From Hamiltosporidium tvaerminnensis (Eukaryota; Microsporidia; Dubosqiidae): a stretch of DNA of 64,000 bases. Made by a program: the position numbers and the translations under genes. Shown in pieces: positions 13,331-23,412 of the stretch; position 1 is the stretch's first letter; the number at the start of each line of letters is the position of its first letter. Below the pieces are notes generated by a model. That model did not search any database and was not told the origin of the DNA. It worked only from the letters and a program-made list of their open reading frames with translations. The stretch is taken from NCBI GenBank assembly GCA_022605425.2, contig JAKIMF020000011.1, positions 806,001 to 870,000 of the forward strand. The letters are read 5' to 3'.

Positions 13331-14384
13331 TTAATTTCATTGTCAGCCAGCCTCTATCTGAGATATATTAATAGTAAAATAATTAAAAACGCCGTCAGAA
13401 TATTAAAGTAATGTATATTAAACAAGAAAGAAAAAAATAATGTAATTTAAAAAAATGAATTGAAAAAATTTCGAGACTCTTCATTAAGTTCTCTTTTATA
13501 CCAAGTTTTATTTTGATGAAGGAATGGTAAGCTGAAAGGCGATGTCATTATAGATGTAGTTTAAACCTGATCTTGTATAAAACCATGACGGGTAAAATAG
13601 TAAAAATCTACCTCCTGACTTTATGCAATTAAAAATACAGCATGAAGCTGATTAAAGCGAAAAAAAAATATTTTTAAACTTTTCTATTAAATTTCAAATC
13701 TCAGAATCATCTCTATTCGAATGAGTTAAATTCTATAAAAGTTATCGCATGACATAAAAACATGAAATCTAAAAAATCGCACAAATCAATGTTTTTTAAA
13801 TTTAACCATATTAATTAATAGTTTCTATGAATTTTATACGTAGACAGAGGATGACTTCATTAGAAACTAACAGGTTGCTAACTAGTAGATATAATTGGCG
13901 TGAAAACCATTGTTTATATTTTAGTTAGATAGAACGACACTTGATATATAGTCGAACCTCTATAATACCGAGTTATAACTGATTAAAAGAAACAAATAGA
14001 AAAATTCTATTTAGTCATTCTCGACACCGAGAGCTAAAAACGGCATGGAACAAGTAAGCAAGTATTATTCTTATATAATTCAAAAAAAAAGCAGTTCTTT
14101 TTTTATTATATAGAGATTGTTTTAGCCATAAATTACACACATTTCAATTGACAGAAAAAAATGTTGTTTTTTGAACATAATTCTCAAAATATATGAGCAA
14201 GAAAACCAGACAATTTTTAAATCTTAAAAATTACCACCTCTGATTAACATTATATAAAGTGTTTCCAGATGAAATTTGTTTATTTTTTAGAATAAAAAAC
14301 AGTATTTGAAAAAATAAAAAAAATTGAAATACGATCAAAGTAAACTATCTTCAAAATTTATACCAAAATTAATAATATAGGGGT
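13331..14384. other. AT-rich intergenic stretch with a hairpin repeat
   Basis: No gene is visible. It contains, at about 13,949-14,035, a short repeat (CTATAATACCGAGTTATAAC, then a hairpin-forming AAATAGAA/TTCTATTT) that recurs at 42,422-42,512. The rest is AT-rich filler with nothing I can name. Confidence 0.5.
13949..14035 (+). repeat. Short hairpin-containing repeat, copy 1
   Basis: Shares the sequence CTGATTAAAAGAAAC and its context, plus a downstream inverted repeat, with 42,422-42,512. The beginning (GTCGAACCTCTATAATACCG) resembles the terminal repeats of pogo-like DNA transposons in general style. That comparison is from memory of the pattern, not an alignment. Confidence 0.4.
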
Positions 14385-14477
14385 TTCAATCAATATAATA
14401 ATCCTTGCAATGAATATCATAAATTTTCGATCAATATTATTATTGTTGCAATCAATATCATAATCCTTGCAATCAAT
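14385..14477 (-). repeat. Remnant of RLE-LINE 3' tail microsatellite
   Basis: Iterations of TTGCAATCAATAT and variants (CTTGCAATGAATATC). They are the reverse complement of the ATTGATTGCAAGGATAT-like tail that ends the non-LTR element at about 23,320-23,412. A piece of the same tail continues at 15,208-15,222, on the other side of the inserted DR1 copy. Confidence 0.6.
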
Positions 14478-15207
14478 TTTTATTTAAAAATATCACATCT
14501 TTTTACAATAGTGGCAAGTGTTATATTTGTTTTCATGACATTAACGCAGTTCTAGGTTTAACATAAATAACTGCTACCCCAACACTCCATCGGTAACCCC
14601 TGCGATACCTACGTCCCAAAGCCTTTCATCTACCAGGTGTGTAGAACCTAATTACTAGGCGAGGCAGTTGCCCGGAGTTCGTTAATGTCCGTTGCATGGA
14701 GTGTGATCGAAGGCCGAAGCCCCCCCTGGGCTCCCCCAAGACTATGCAGCATTCCCACTTACTCTACACTTTCTGAACCCAATAAACTTCTAGCTAAGAT
14801 ATATTTCAGAGATTTACATGGGGTCCACCTAGACAGTGCAATGTCATACCAACAGGTATAACCTGCTACTTAGCTCTCCCGGCTTTTAATGGGTTTTATT
14901 TTTATATCTCCCAGGCGCTAAGTCTTCTAACCCGAGTGAGCAAGGCTAGGTTTCCATGCTTTTACATGGCGATTACCTACATGTTCAGCTGCGGTCTGCA
15001 ATCTGGTTACATAAAAAACTACAAATAAATTCGTAGAAAAAGTTTCACCATTTCTTAGACCTCTCCTCCTCATAACAACTTCCATGGAACAACCGAAAAT
15101 GTAGTGTGGTTGTATTCCCACCAAAAATCCAAACAATGATCTCACACCAGTTTCACACACTCATTGCCAAGCAGAAAGTTTTTTATGTGGTTATCCTCCC
15201 TCCACCG
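14478..15207 (-). repeat. Dispersed repeat DR1, copy A (730 bp, full length)
   Basis: A GC-richer repeat in reverse orientation. Read on its own strand it begins GGTGGAGGGAGGATAACCAC and ends AAAAAGATGTGATATTTTTA followed by an AATAAA. Close copies lie at 16,554, 26,094, 45,613 and 62,936 (all +). It is flanked by a 12-bp direct repeat, CTTGCAATCAAT, at 14,466-14,477 and 15,208-15,219. That looks like a target-site duplication made when DR1 inserted into a LINE tail. A 77-codon open stretch (14,927-15,160) starts at GTG rather than ATG and is not convincing as a gene. Confidence 0.8.
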
Positions 15208-15222
15208 CTTGCAATCAATATA

Positions 15223-16539
15223 ATAATTATTTTTAAAAAATAAAAATTTTAAAAAAAAATTTAAAACATAGAAATTTAATAAATAAAATTATAAATAGTA
15301 CTTGAGATTTATTATTCAAGAATAACTTGCCCTACTTCGGCTTTTGCAAATATCCTAACATTTTACGGTAAAAAGAACTACAATGTTCTCCCTTAATCTC
15401 ATTAAATTTTCTACAAATTAATATTCTCAACTGAGGTTCAGTACGAGCACCACCTCGAATTACTTTATTTTTCCAGACAGAGGATACATTCTCAATTGGA
15501 TTAAGAAATTGAGAGTAAGGTGGAAGATATTTTATTCGATACGAAGCGATTTCCTCATCATCATTCAATCCACGATAGTGATAAATTCTCGCATTGTCCA
15601 TTACAAATATTGTAGTCAAAATTATTTGCCGTTGACAACTTTCATTAATCTCCTTAATAAATTATTTGAATTCTCATCATTTACGGCCCTCTCATGAATC
15701 TTATGGTATATCATACCATATTTGTTTTTTGCTGCGACTACTCAAATATTTCTACCTTGGGCTGCAGTTACATATAGATATGTTGATCCACTTCTCATAT
15801 TACGACCTCTGCTGAGGCGTCTTACTACCGCAACCCCATTTTCATCTAAAAAGACAAAGTTTTTGTCATCGTTATCAACCTCTAAACTACTAAAACTAGT
15901 TGCGTAATTGTTTTTTAGCTCAATTGTCAAAGGTCAATTTCTACGCTCAAGCACTAATGTTACACGCTTTGAAGTGTAATGGAACTCCCTTAATGCGCGA
16001 TCAATTGTACATCTTGCAACACCAACATTAAATGTACACCTGACCCTTTCTGCCAACTCATACTGGGTTTTTGTACACTCCAAATCAACATAGGTTTGTA
16101 AGCTCTTTTTTATTTCCAAAGTTAACTTTGAGCGCCTATCACCACATCTTTTCTCGACAAATACCAAGCCAGTTTTTAAATATCGTCTAACGATACTATT
16201 AACTGTCTGGTAATTTATTCGATAATCGAGGCAATTGCGGACATAGAATAGCCTTCTAGTGTTTTTTCAATTATGCGTTCCCGATCATTGATATAAACCA
16301 TTTGTTTCCTCAGAGTTTGAATGGTGGTTAGTGGGAGATTTTCATCATGTGATCCCGATGTTTCCACAAGACACTTCAAAACATTGTCATTTTCGCACTC
16401 TATACATTCCGGTGTTTCACCCACATGAAAATCATATTTGTTCTCGTTGGTATTTTTACCTGAAAAAGAATTTGACATGGGAGTTAATTTTATAATGAAT
16501 AGATTATTTTTTAAATTTTACTTTTTTAAAAATAATTAT
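15223..16539 (-). mobile_element. Tc1/mariner (IS630-type) DNA transposon, degenerate
   Basis: The element is 1317 bp with perfect 18-bp terminal inverted repeats: ATAATTATTTTTAAAAAA at 15,223-15,240 and its complement at 16,522-16,539. It is bordered by TA on both sides (15,221-15,222 and 16,540-16,541), the standard target of this superfamily. The interior encodes a minus-strand transposase in several broken frames. Length, TIRs and TA duplications all fit Tc1/mariner. It sits between two DR1 copies in inverted orientation, about 15 bp from each. Confidence 0.85.
15332..16478 (-). pseudogene. Tc1/mariner-IS630 DDE transposase, frameshifted
   Basis: Four pieces in order on the minus strand give one transposase. 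Piece 1 (16,478-16,215) ends in a helix-turn-helix (ERIIEKTLEGYSMSAIASII). Piece 2 (16,167-15,934) continues the DNA-binding region with KRCGDRRSKLT and a second HTH. Piece 3 (15,930-15,742) has the first catalytic Asp in FVFLDENG. Piece 4 (15,619-15,332) has the second Asp in FVMDNARIYH and the final acidic residue in LPPYSQFLNPIENVSSVWK. Together these are the cut-and-paste transposase DD(E/D) residues. Frame breaks between the pieces show that it no longer makes a full protein. Confidence 0.85.
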
Positions 16540-16553
16540 TAGATTTTTAAAAT

Positions 16554-17273
16554 GTGGAGGGAGGATAACCACATAAAAACTTTCTGCTTGGCAATGAGTG
16601 TGTGAAACTGTTGTGAGATCATTGTTTGGTTTTTGGTGGAAATACAACCACACTACATCTTCGGTTGTTCCATGGGAGTTGTTATGAGGAGAAGAAGTCT
16701 AAGAAATTGAGAAACTTTTTCTACAAATTTATTTGTAGTTTTTTATGTAACTAGATCGCTGACTGCAGCCAAACATGTTGGTAATTGCCATATAAAGGCG
16801 TGGAAATCTAGCCTTGCTCACTCGGTTAGAAGACTTAGCGCCTGTGTGATATAGAAATATAAACTATTAAAAGCCGGTAGAGCTAAGCAGCCGGTATTAC
16901 CTGTTGGTATGACATTGCACTGTCTAGATGGACCCCATGTAAGTCTCCAAATATATCTTAGCTAGAAGTTTATTGGGTTCAGAAAGTGTAGAGTAATTGG
17001 AAATGCTGCATAGTCTTGGGAGCTCAAGGTTGGTTTCGGCCTTCGATCACACACCATGCAACAGATATTCACGAAATCAGGGCATTTCTTAGCCTATTAA
17101 TTAGGTAATACACACCTAGTAGATGAAGGGCTTTGAGAAGTAGGTATCGCAGGAGATTCTGATTGAGTCTTGGGGTAACAGTTATTTATGGTACACTTTA
17201 AGGTGCCATTATGTCCTGTAAACACAATTAGCACTTGCTACTGTTTTAAAAAGATGTGATTCTTTATAATAAA
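16554..17273 (+). repeat. Dispersed repeat DR1, copy B (full length)
   Basis: Forward copy beginning GTGGAGGGAGGATAACCAC and ending AAAAAGATGTGATTCTTTA with AATAAA. It forms a head-to-head inverted pair with copy A, with the Tc1/mariner element at the centre. It has more substitutions than copies A, D or E in several places, for example GATTGAGTCTTGG where other copies read GATGGAGTGTTGG. Confidence 0.8.
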
Positions 17274-18269
17274 TTTATTATTGCATAAAATGAAAAGAGG
17301 ATGTATAAATTCGACAAGAAATTACATGTTAAACTACTCGAAATAAAGAATAAAATTTGGCTGATTTTTTTTGAATTTCGATTACATCATTACTGGTTCT
17401 TCTATAAATAGAAAGAAAGTAAAAAAAGATTTGAATTTATTGCCGGAAAATGCTAGAAACCATTTCCCATCATATCTTTGGCTATTAAATTGATTCGTTT
17501 ACATTTTTACAGTTTCAATTACTTGTTTCGGCAAAACAGATTAAAAATACTATGTAATTTCTGAATTTTAGTCAAAAGACGAAGATATCATAACGTTTTA
17601 CATTGCTTAAACTACCGTAACTACTCTAGTCTCTACACTGATATAAAAACTGAAGATAAAAAAGGAGCGTAAAAGGATCGTATTTCGTTTGAAACGAAAC
17701 AAGGCCCTTATGCATTCCCGAACTTAATCTAAAATACTTTATATTTGATTTTTTTCGAAAAAAATATTTTACGGTGGTTCAATTTATGCGAATAAGGAAA
17801 TGTACGACATATAAAGTAAATTGGGTTTTTAAAAATAAAAAAAAAAATTAAAACTGAATTTTATCGTTCCAATAAATATGCCAATAATATCGATCTAACT
17901 ACAAATTTTGTGGAAATTTATTAAAAAATACCCATTATAATAAAAAGAGGAGTAATTATATTGTAAAAATCCTACATTTTGAAAATATTTTTGTATAATA
18001 ATTAAAACAAATCTAACTTTCTTTCGCTGCTCTAATTTACCACTACGAAATTTTTTTTCCTTCAGTTTCGCGAAATAAATTTTGTTAGCTATTACTTTTT
18101 AAATATTTCAGAACTTTCTTTACCTTTGATAATATAAATGGGGTCTCTTAATGACTAGATTTAAACTTGTTGCGCATTTTTTTTTATCATTTTTAATTGT
18201 ATAAATTATATCACACATTCTTTTTTATCAAATGCTAAAGAAATGTAAAAATTAGAAAAATTTTTATCA
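17274..18269. other. AT-rich stretch, nothing recognised
   Basis: No open frame, RNA gene or tandem repeat that I can support on either strand. Confidence 0.5.
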
Positions 18270-18590
18270 AATAAATATCGAATTTTTTTTAGAAGTGAAA
18301 ATGTTATATTCTTCCATGACATTAATGCAGCCATGAGTAGCTTAGATAACAGGTTCTCAAACATTCAGTCGATGCATTTCGATAAATCTCTATCCCCATG
18401 CGATAGCTCCCATATACAGGTAAAATATTTTAAATGGGGGATCTAGTTTTTCTCGATTGTTAATCACAGTTGCTCGAGAGTTATCGCGAGTCCAAATCAA
18501 CATCGGATACGCCATGATATGCAGTATTATAATTTTTTAGATTTTTGAACACAATAGAGTTACGGATAAGATTTATCGTAGCTCCTTAAT
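18270..18590 (-). repeat. Decayed partial copy of DR1
   Basis: Reverse-orientation similarity to DR1 in collinear order: GACATTAATGCAG near the start (DR1 complement GACATTAACGCAG), AACATTCAGTCGATG (AACACTCCATCGGTA), ATATGCAGTATT (TATGCAGCATTC) and TTTTTGAACACAATAGAGTT (CTTTCTGAACCCAATAAACTT). It is highly diverged and truncated, so it is older than the five clear copies. Confidence 0.5.
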
Positions 18591-19548
18591 TAAGATAAAG
18601 TAGTTTTACAATCTCCCACACGTTGTAAATGTGCATCGCGAATCTGAATAACTACTTTGGATTTAGTTCAATTACTTTATGATGTAATCTAAATAGCCTT
18701 ATCAGACATTGATACAACATGAGAATCAATAACAAGTTGTTATATTTTTTATGTATAGATTTAAAAATACGCAAGTTTTATATTTATATATCTTTTTATG
18801 AAGATTTTGTTTACTATAACAAAAACTAGTCACAAAGAAATAAATTCTAGCATCCGACGGGTATAATCTATTATTTACCGATCTGGTTTTTTAAAGAATA
18901 TATTTTTGTACCTCCGAAATTCCAAGCCTTCGTAACTGAATATTAAAAGCTAAGGTCTCACGCTTTATCATTGCAAAAACTTAAAATTTCTTATTTCCTG
19001 TCGTATTTATTCTGTTTCCCCTGTAAAGAATAAAAAAAAATCTATAATAAAATATCGACTGGAATTGCACCAATTTTTGTTTTTAAAATGAAAATTAAAA
19101 AATTTCCAAGGTTTCAATTAGATTTTAAAGTCTATATGCTCGGGTTTTAAAAAATTTCTTACTTATATGCACCTAATTTTTTTTGGTTATATTATTTTGT
19201 CTCTCCTATATTAATTCTATCACCCTCCCGTTTTGAAAGCCTTTGCTTTTATAATAGGATAAAAGATTAAAAACATGTTAAAAAACCGTAAAAAAAATAT
19301 ATTTTCTAAACCCTTTAATTTAAAGTTTCAATGTAACTTGTGTCTTATTTCCTTTATATTTTTAAATTTTTAGATTAAACTACAAAAGTGTGTCATATAT
19401 AGAGGTAAAGTAAAAAAACCAGTGAAAAGATAGGCATATAGAAAAATGCTTAAAATAAAACCACCTAAAAAATCAATTTTTTTTTATTTTTTTTTATTCT
19501 GTGCTAATTTTTGTTAATTTTATGTTTTTAATTGTTTATAATTTCATA
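18591..19548. other. AT-rich stretch upstream of LINE, nothing recognised
   Basis: No supportable gene. It may include the 5' untranslated part of the non-LTR element whose first recognisable coding sequence starts at 19,549. The 5' boundary cannot be placed without a second full copy. Confidence 0.4.
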
Positions 19549-20084
19549 ATGAGTAGAAGGAAAAAAGTAGATAGCGAAAATATAAGAAATAAAAAAATAA
19601 AAGCTGTAAACAACTTGGAGAACAGCGTAGGAGAGCTTTTGATGTGTGATGTAGATGTAGATGTAGAAATGGTATCCGATAGACTTTCATCTTCACCAAC
19701 CTTCCATAACACTACCCACCAAGCAGTAGTTGCTAGAATAGTCCAGTCAGCTTGGTTGACACCATAAAATCGTCTTCTGGTACCAATGCCACTGCGTGTG
19801 AACCAGCCAACGGCATGTCAAACCCCAATACAGAAGCCATTCTAGAAGGAAATCGACTGATTGTATTGCACTCAATACTTGACTCTGTCACAGTCGTAGA
19901 GCAGGAATGGCCTAGATCTGCTATTCTAGCAGTGCAAAAGAGGTTTGAGAGAATGCCCAGAAATGGCTGGCCCGCTAAATTGAGGTACTATAATGAGAAA
20001 TTTAGCTGCACACTAGATATCGATGCGTTTAAAAAACTCGCACAATATAAGGCAGAAAGAGAAATAAGGCAAGAAGAAAATTGA
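19549..20084 (+). pseudogene. RLE-LINE N-terminal region, frameshifted
   Basis: Two overlapping frames: one from the ATG at 19,549 (MSRRKKVDSENIRNKK) to 19,767 and one from 19,752 to 20,084 (ending KAEREIRQEEN). Together they read as one hydrophilic N-terminal region with a basic start and an acidic stretch (VDVDVEMV). Downstream to about 20,870 the reading frame is interrupted repeatedly. In R2-like elements this region usually carries DNA-binding motifs; I see no clear zinc finger or Myb motif here. Confidence 0.6.
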
Positions 20085-20869
20085 GAGCGACGTAGAATCG
20101 CGACTTGTGTCACTGAGCCATGCACCCTGACTAACACCACGGAGTTCATAAACCTGATAGATAAATTTTTGAGTAAAATCAAAGAAATTTCAGAGAAAAA
20201 AATCGCAAAAGTGGTGATCCGAACTCAAAAGCTTCCAGGTGAATTGGTTGACAGTAAAGTTTCGGACCTTATTAATCGAATTATCTGTGAGTATGCCGGA
20301 GCTCATGTAACTGAGTAAATTCAGGACGCTTGGAATATCATACAAGCTGTAAAGGTATGCTATTTCGAGGCTCAGTAAAGAGAAGCCTAAATCCGCTTGG
20401 AAGGAAAACATAGAAAGTAAAATTTCTAAGTTAGTACTTTCCAAAGATCTTCTCGAGAAGGCTCGTAAGCAGGAAAAGCTCTCCACTTCGGAAACGAAGA
20501 GCCTTAAGAAAATCATTCGAGAGTTTAATTTAAACTTGAGCAGCGTAACTGATCTTTCCGAGGCTTTAGTTAAGAAGAATGAGTTTTTGAATGTTTACGA
20601 GAAAAAAATTACGATGCATGAATGTAGGTAGCAATTCCGAAAAGAGAATCGTATGTTTGAGCTTTTCCGAGGTCGATTTTATCGTGGGTTATCTGAGCGT
20701 GTGGAATCCGAGCATGTGGTCAGTCGTGATGAAATTGGGAGTTTTTGGTCTACATTGTGGAACAAAAATGATGACACAGTCACGTATGATGATTATTTGA
20801 TTCCATTTGTATCAGATAATCATCCGACCACGTTTCCTTCACTTGATGGATTTGTAAATATCCTTAATT

Positions 20870-21730
20870 GACTCCCTAATTGGAAAGCTGCTGGAATTAA
20901 TGGTATTTACAATTTTTTCATTGAGAAACTTACAACTCTTCACAAATATCTTTATGATATTGTGAAAGTTATATGTTTAGAAGGAGCACCTCAAACTGAT
21001 CGATTTTACTGCGGGCTTACGTATTTGATACCGAAAGGAATTCCACGAAGAGGTTCTGACTACAGGCCAATCACTTGTATGTCAAACCTCTATAAGTTAA
21101 CGACAAAGTGTGTAACGAAAGTCGTTTAACTTGAAGTGGAAAGGCGAGGGTTGCTTGCAGAGAACCAATTAGGGGCAGTAAGAGGTGTGCAGGGAGCGAA
21201 AGAGCAGGCTCTACTGAATATTGCCTTAAATAAAGAGTATGGAAATAATCTTAAGGCAACATGGATTGATGTTAAAAAAGCTTATGAATCACAGATCATG
21301 CTTTTTTAACTCAATGCATTGAAAACCTTAATCTACCTGGTTTGCATCCTGAAATTTATTAAGGTAATTATATCAAAATGGAAAATTGATATATCAGTAG
21401 GGCCTGAAAAAATCATGAGCAAGAAGATTGATAGAGAGATTCTACGAGGAGATAGTTTGTCACCATTGTTGTTTGTGTTGTGTATGGATCCATTAAGCCG
21501 AAAGCTTAATGAAAAATACACAAAAGTGACCGTACAAACAGATACAGAATCCCATTCTACTAATCATCTCTTGTTTATTAATGATCTTAAGCTCCTTGCA
21601 AAAGACAGCTCGACATTAATTGATATGACAGGCGAGGCAAAGGAATTTTTAGAAGTTAGGGTTAGAGATTAACAAAGAGAAGTCAGCCACAAATGATACG
21701 TGTTGTGAAGATACTGCTAATTTTTTAGAA
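20870..21730 (+). pseudogene. RLE-LINE reverse transcriptase domain, broken
   Basis: RT motifs are spread over several frames. They include NWKAAGINGIYNFFI (start of RT), RGSDYRPITCMSNLYKL (motif 2), NQLGAVRGVQGAKEQALLN (motif 3), ATWIDVKKAYES (motif A, near 21,255-21,290), RGDSLSPLLFVLCMDPLS (motif B) and LLFINDLKLLAKDSS at 21,566-21,610 (motif C). Motif C normally has two Asp; here it reads F-I-N-D, so one catalytic Asp is replaced by Asn in addition to the stops and frameshifts. Confidence 0.8.
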
Positions 21731-22337
21731 GGTATTGGTGTTTACAAATATTTAGGAATAATAGAAGATAGCAGAGGAATCTCAACACGTAGCTCATTTG
21801 AAGAAGTACAGAGCAAACTTATATCAAGAGTTGAAAGATTTTGTCACACTAGATTAAATGCAAAAAATTTATTTTCTGCAATCAATCAAAATGCTATATC
21901 GTAAATCAACTATCACATAGGAGTACTTCACTTGAACTGGCTGACTTTTTTAAGTTAGATGATGCAGTGCGTGCGGTGTTGGTGAAGAATAAGGTACATC
22001 TTCGCCCAGGATGTAAAGAGCGTTTGTATCTTCCTAGAATAGAACTTGAAGAGGCCTACATAGTGTTAAGTTGCAAAGCGAACATATGCTTCTGCAACTC
22101 CTGGATTGTCTGAAAAAAAGTAAAGAAATATCAACTAGACAAGCAGCAATCCTCAAGGTGGAGAATAATAATAAAACCCATCTTGCACTAATAAAAGGCT
22201 TCTTAAAAGTAAAGTACAGGTTGGTAGAAGAAGTCACTAAGAAAAGTTTAGAAGAAGCTCAACTTGCAAAACTATATAACGAAATAGAAAAATGATAACT
22301 CCATTCAAAGTTATATAATGCAAGAAAAAATGAGCTT

Positions 22338-23222
22338 ATGAGTGTTAGTGACTCTTCAAGATGGCTAAAGAGAGGAAATATTAGGCCACGAAATGAAGCT
22401 GTGTTCTGCTATATCCAGGATAGAAATGTATTCTGGGGAGCAGATGGTGTGTGTCAACATTGCGGGAAGTCTGGTAAGACTGTGGATCACCTAGCAACTA
22501 GATGTGAAAAAATGCTAGGCCATGACTATACCAGACGGCATAATGAAGTGGTTAGAATCCTACACTTACTTCTCCTAAATAGATATAAGTTTAAGTCCTC
22601 AAAACGAATTAGGAGTCACTCAGTTCAAGAAATTCTTGATAATGAGTATGCAGAGATAAGAGTGGACACCAGAATTAAAACTGATGTTAAAATTCGGAAT
22701 AACAGACCCGACATATATATTTTAGATAAGAAGAAGAATAAGATAACACTCATTGAAGTAGGAATCACTTCCCAAGATTCACTTCAAATAGTTGAAACTG
22801 AAAAACTTAGGAAGTATGACCTGCTAGCCAATGAGTTGGGTCTTATTTATAAGTGTAGTGTTGGGATAATCCCCTATGTGATGACCTGGGACGGTATTGT
22901 GACAAAATACCATAAATCTCATCTTAAAAGACTAGAAATACCCACGAATGTAGAGGCATACATTCAGTCCTTAGTACTTAAGAAAACAGTCGAAACAATT
23001 TCCTTTGATCGACGAAGAGGACTTGAGTCAGGACTAAATGCCGAACAGAGCTGGGAGAGAGCGTCAATGGGTGTCATTATGAGAGCAGAGATGCATGAGG
23101 AACCAAAACCCCCTTTAAAACAAGCGAGTAATGAAGAAGGTTGTGTTAAAACAAAAAATAAAGAAAAATATTATACCCTTTATAATACAAGGAGGAACCA
23201 CTCTAGAGGAACCGATCAATAA
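22338..23222 (+). pseudogene. RLE-LINE C-terminal CCHC + restriction-like endonuclease, 294-codon open frame
   Basis: This is the best preserved part of the element. Residues C39, C42, H51 and C56 form a CX2CX8HX4C knuckle (CQHCGKSGKTVDHLATRC). It is followed by the RLE nuclease core with NNRPDIYILD (P124-D125) and ITLIEVGI (E140). That PD...(D/E) spacing matches the endonuclease that nicks target DNA for target-primed reverse transcription. It is open from an internal ATG, but with the upstream RT broken it is most likely a remnant rather than an independent gene. It is still worth checking for expression. Confidence 0.75.
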
Positions 23223-23412
23223 CATTAAAGGAAGAGTCGTATTTGGAAGAAGAGACAGTAGTGGTGAAAGAGGTAGAATAAAACATATAAAAATGGGAAA
23301 AAAAATTTTAACCAAAAATTTTATTCATGGATTGCTGTATTATTATATTGATTGCAATAATTATGATATTGATCGAAAAATTATTAATTGATTGCAAGGA
23401 TATATATTGATG

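Larger units (their letters stand above)
19549..23412 (+). mobile_element. Non-LTR retrotransposon with RLE endonuclease (R2/R4-NeSL-like), degenerate
   Basis: About 3.9 kb holding, in order, an N-terminal coding region, a reverse transcriptase, and a C-terminal zinc knuckle plus restriction-like endonuclease. It ends in a simple-repeat tail of ATTGATTGCAA-type units (23,320-23,412). A single ORF with RT followed by CCHC and RLE is the layout of the early-branching R2/R4/CRE/NeSL clades; similar elements occur in microsporidia. Many stops and frameshifts break the N-terminal and RT parts, so the copy cannot move by itself. Related fragments lie at 41,800-42,290 and 57,410-58,480. The exact clade is not settled here. 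Confidence 0.85.

Noticed and set aside
14927-15160. 77-codon frame conserved between DR1 copies A and D (45,658-45,891)
   Set aside because: It starts at GTG, the differences between copies mostly change amino acids, and the frame is broken in copies B, C and E. It looks like a by-product of sequence similarity, not a protein.
14478-15207. DR1 as a fragment of rRNA (TGACATTGCACTGTCTAG recalls large-subunit rRNA)
   Set aside because: Only a short, loose resemblance; neighbouring conserved rRNA blocks are absent, and copies behave as mobile insertions.
14478-17273. DR1 copies A and B as LTRs of one retrotransposon
   Set aside because: They are inverted, not direct, relative to each other, lack TG...CA ends, and enclose a cut-and-paste transposase.
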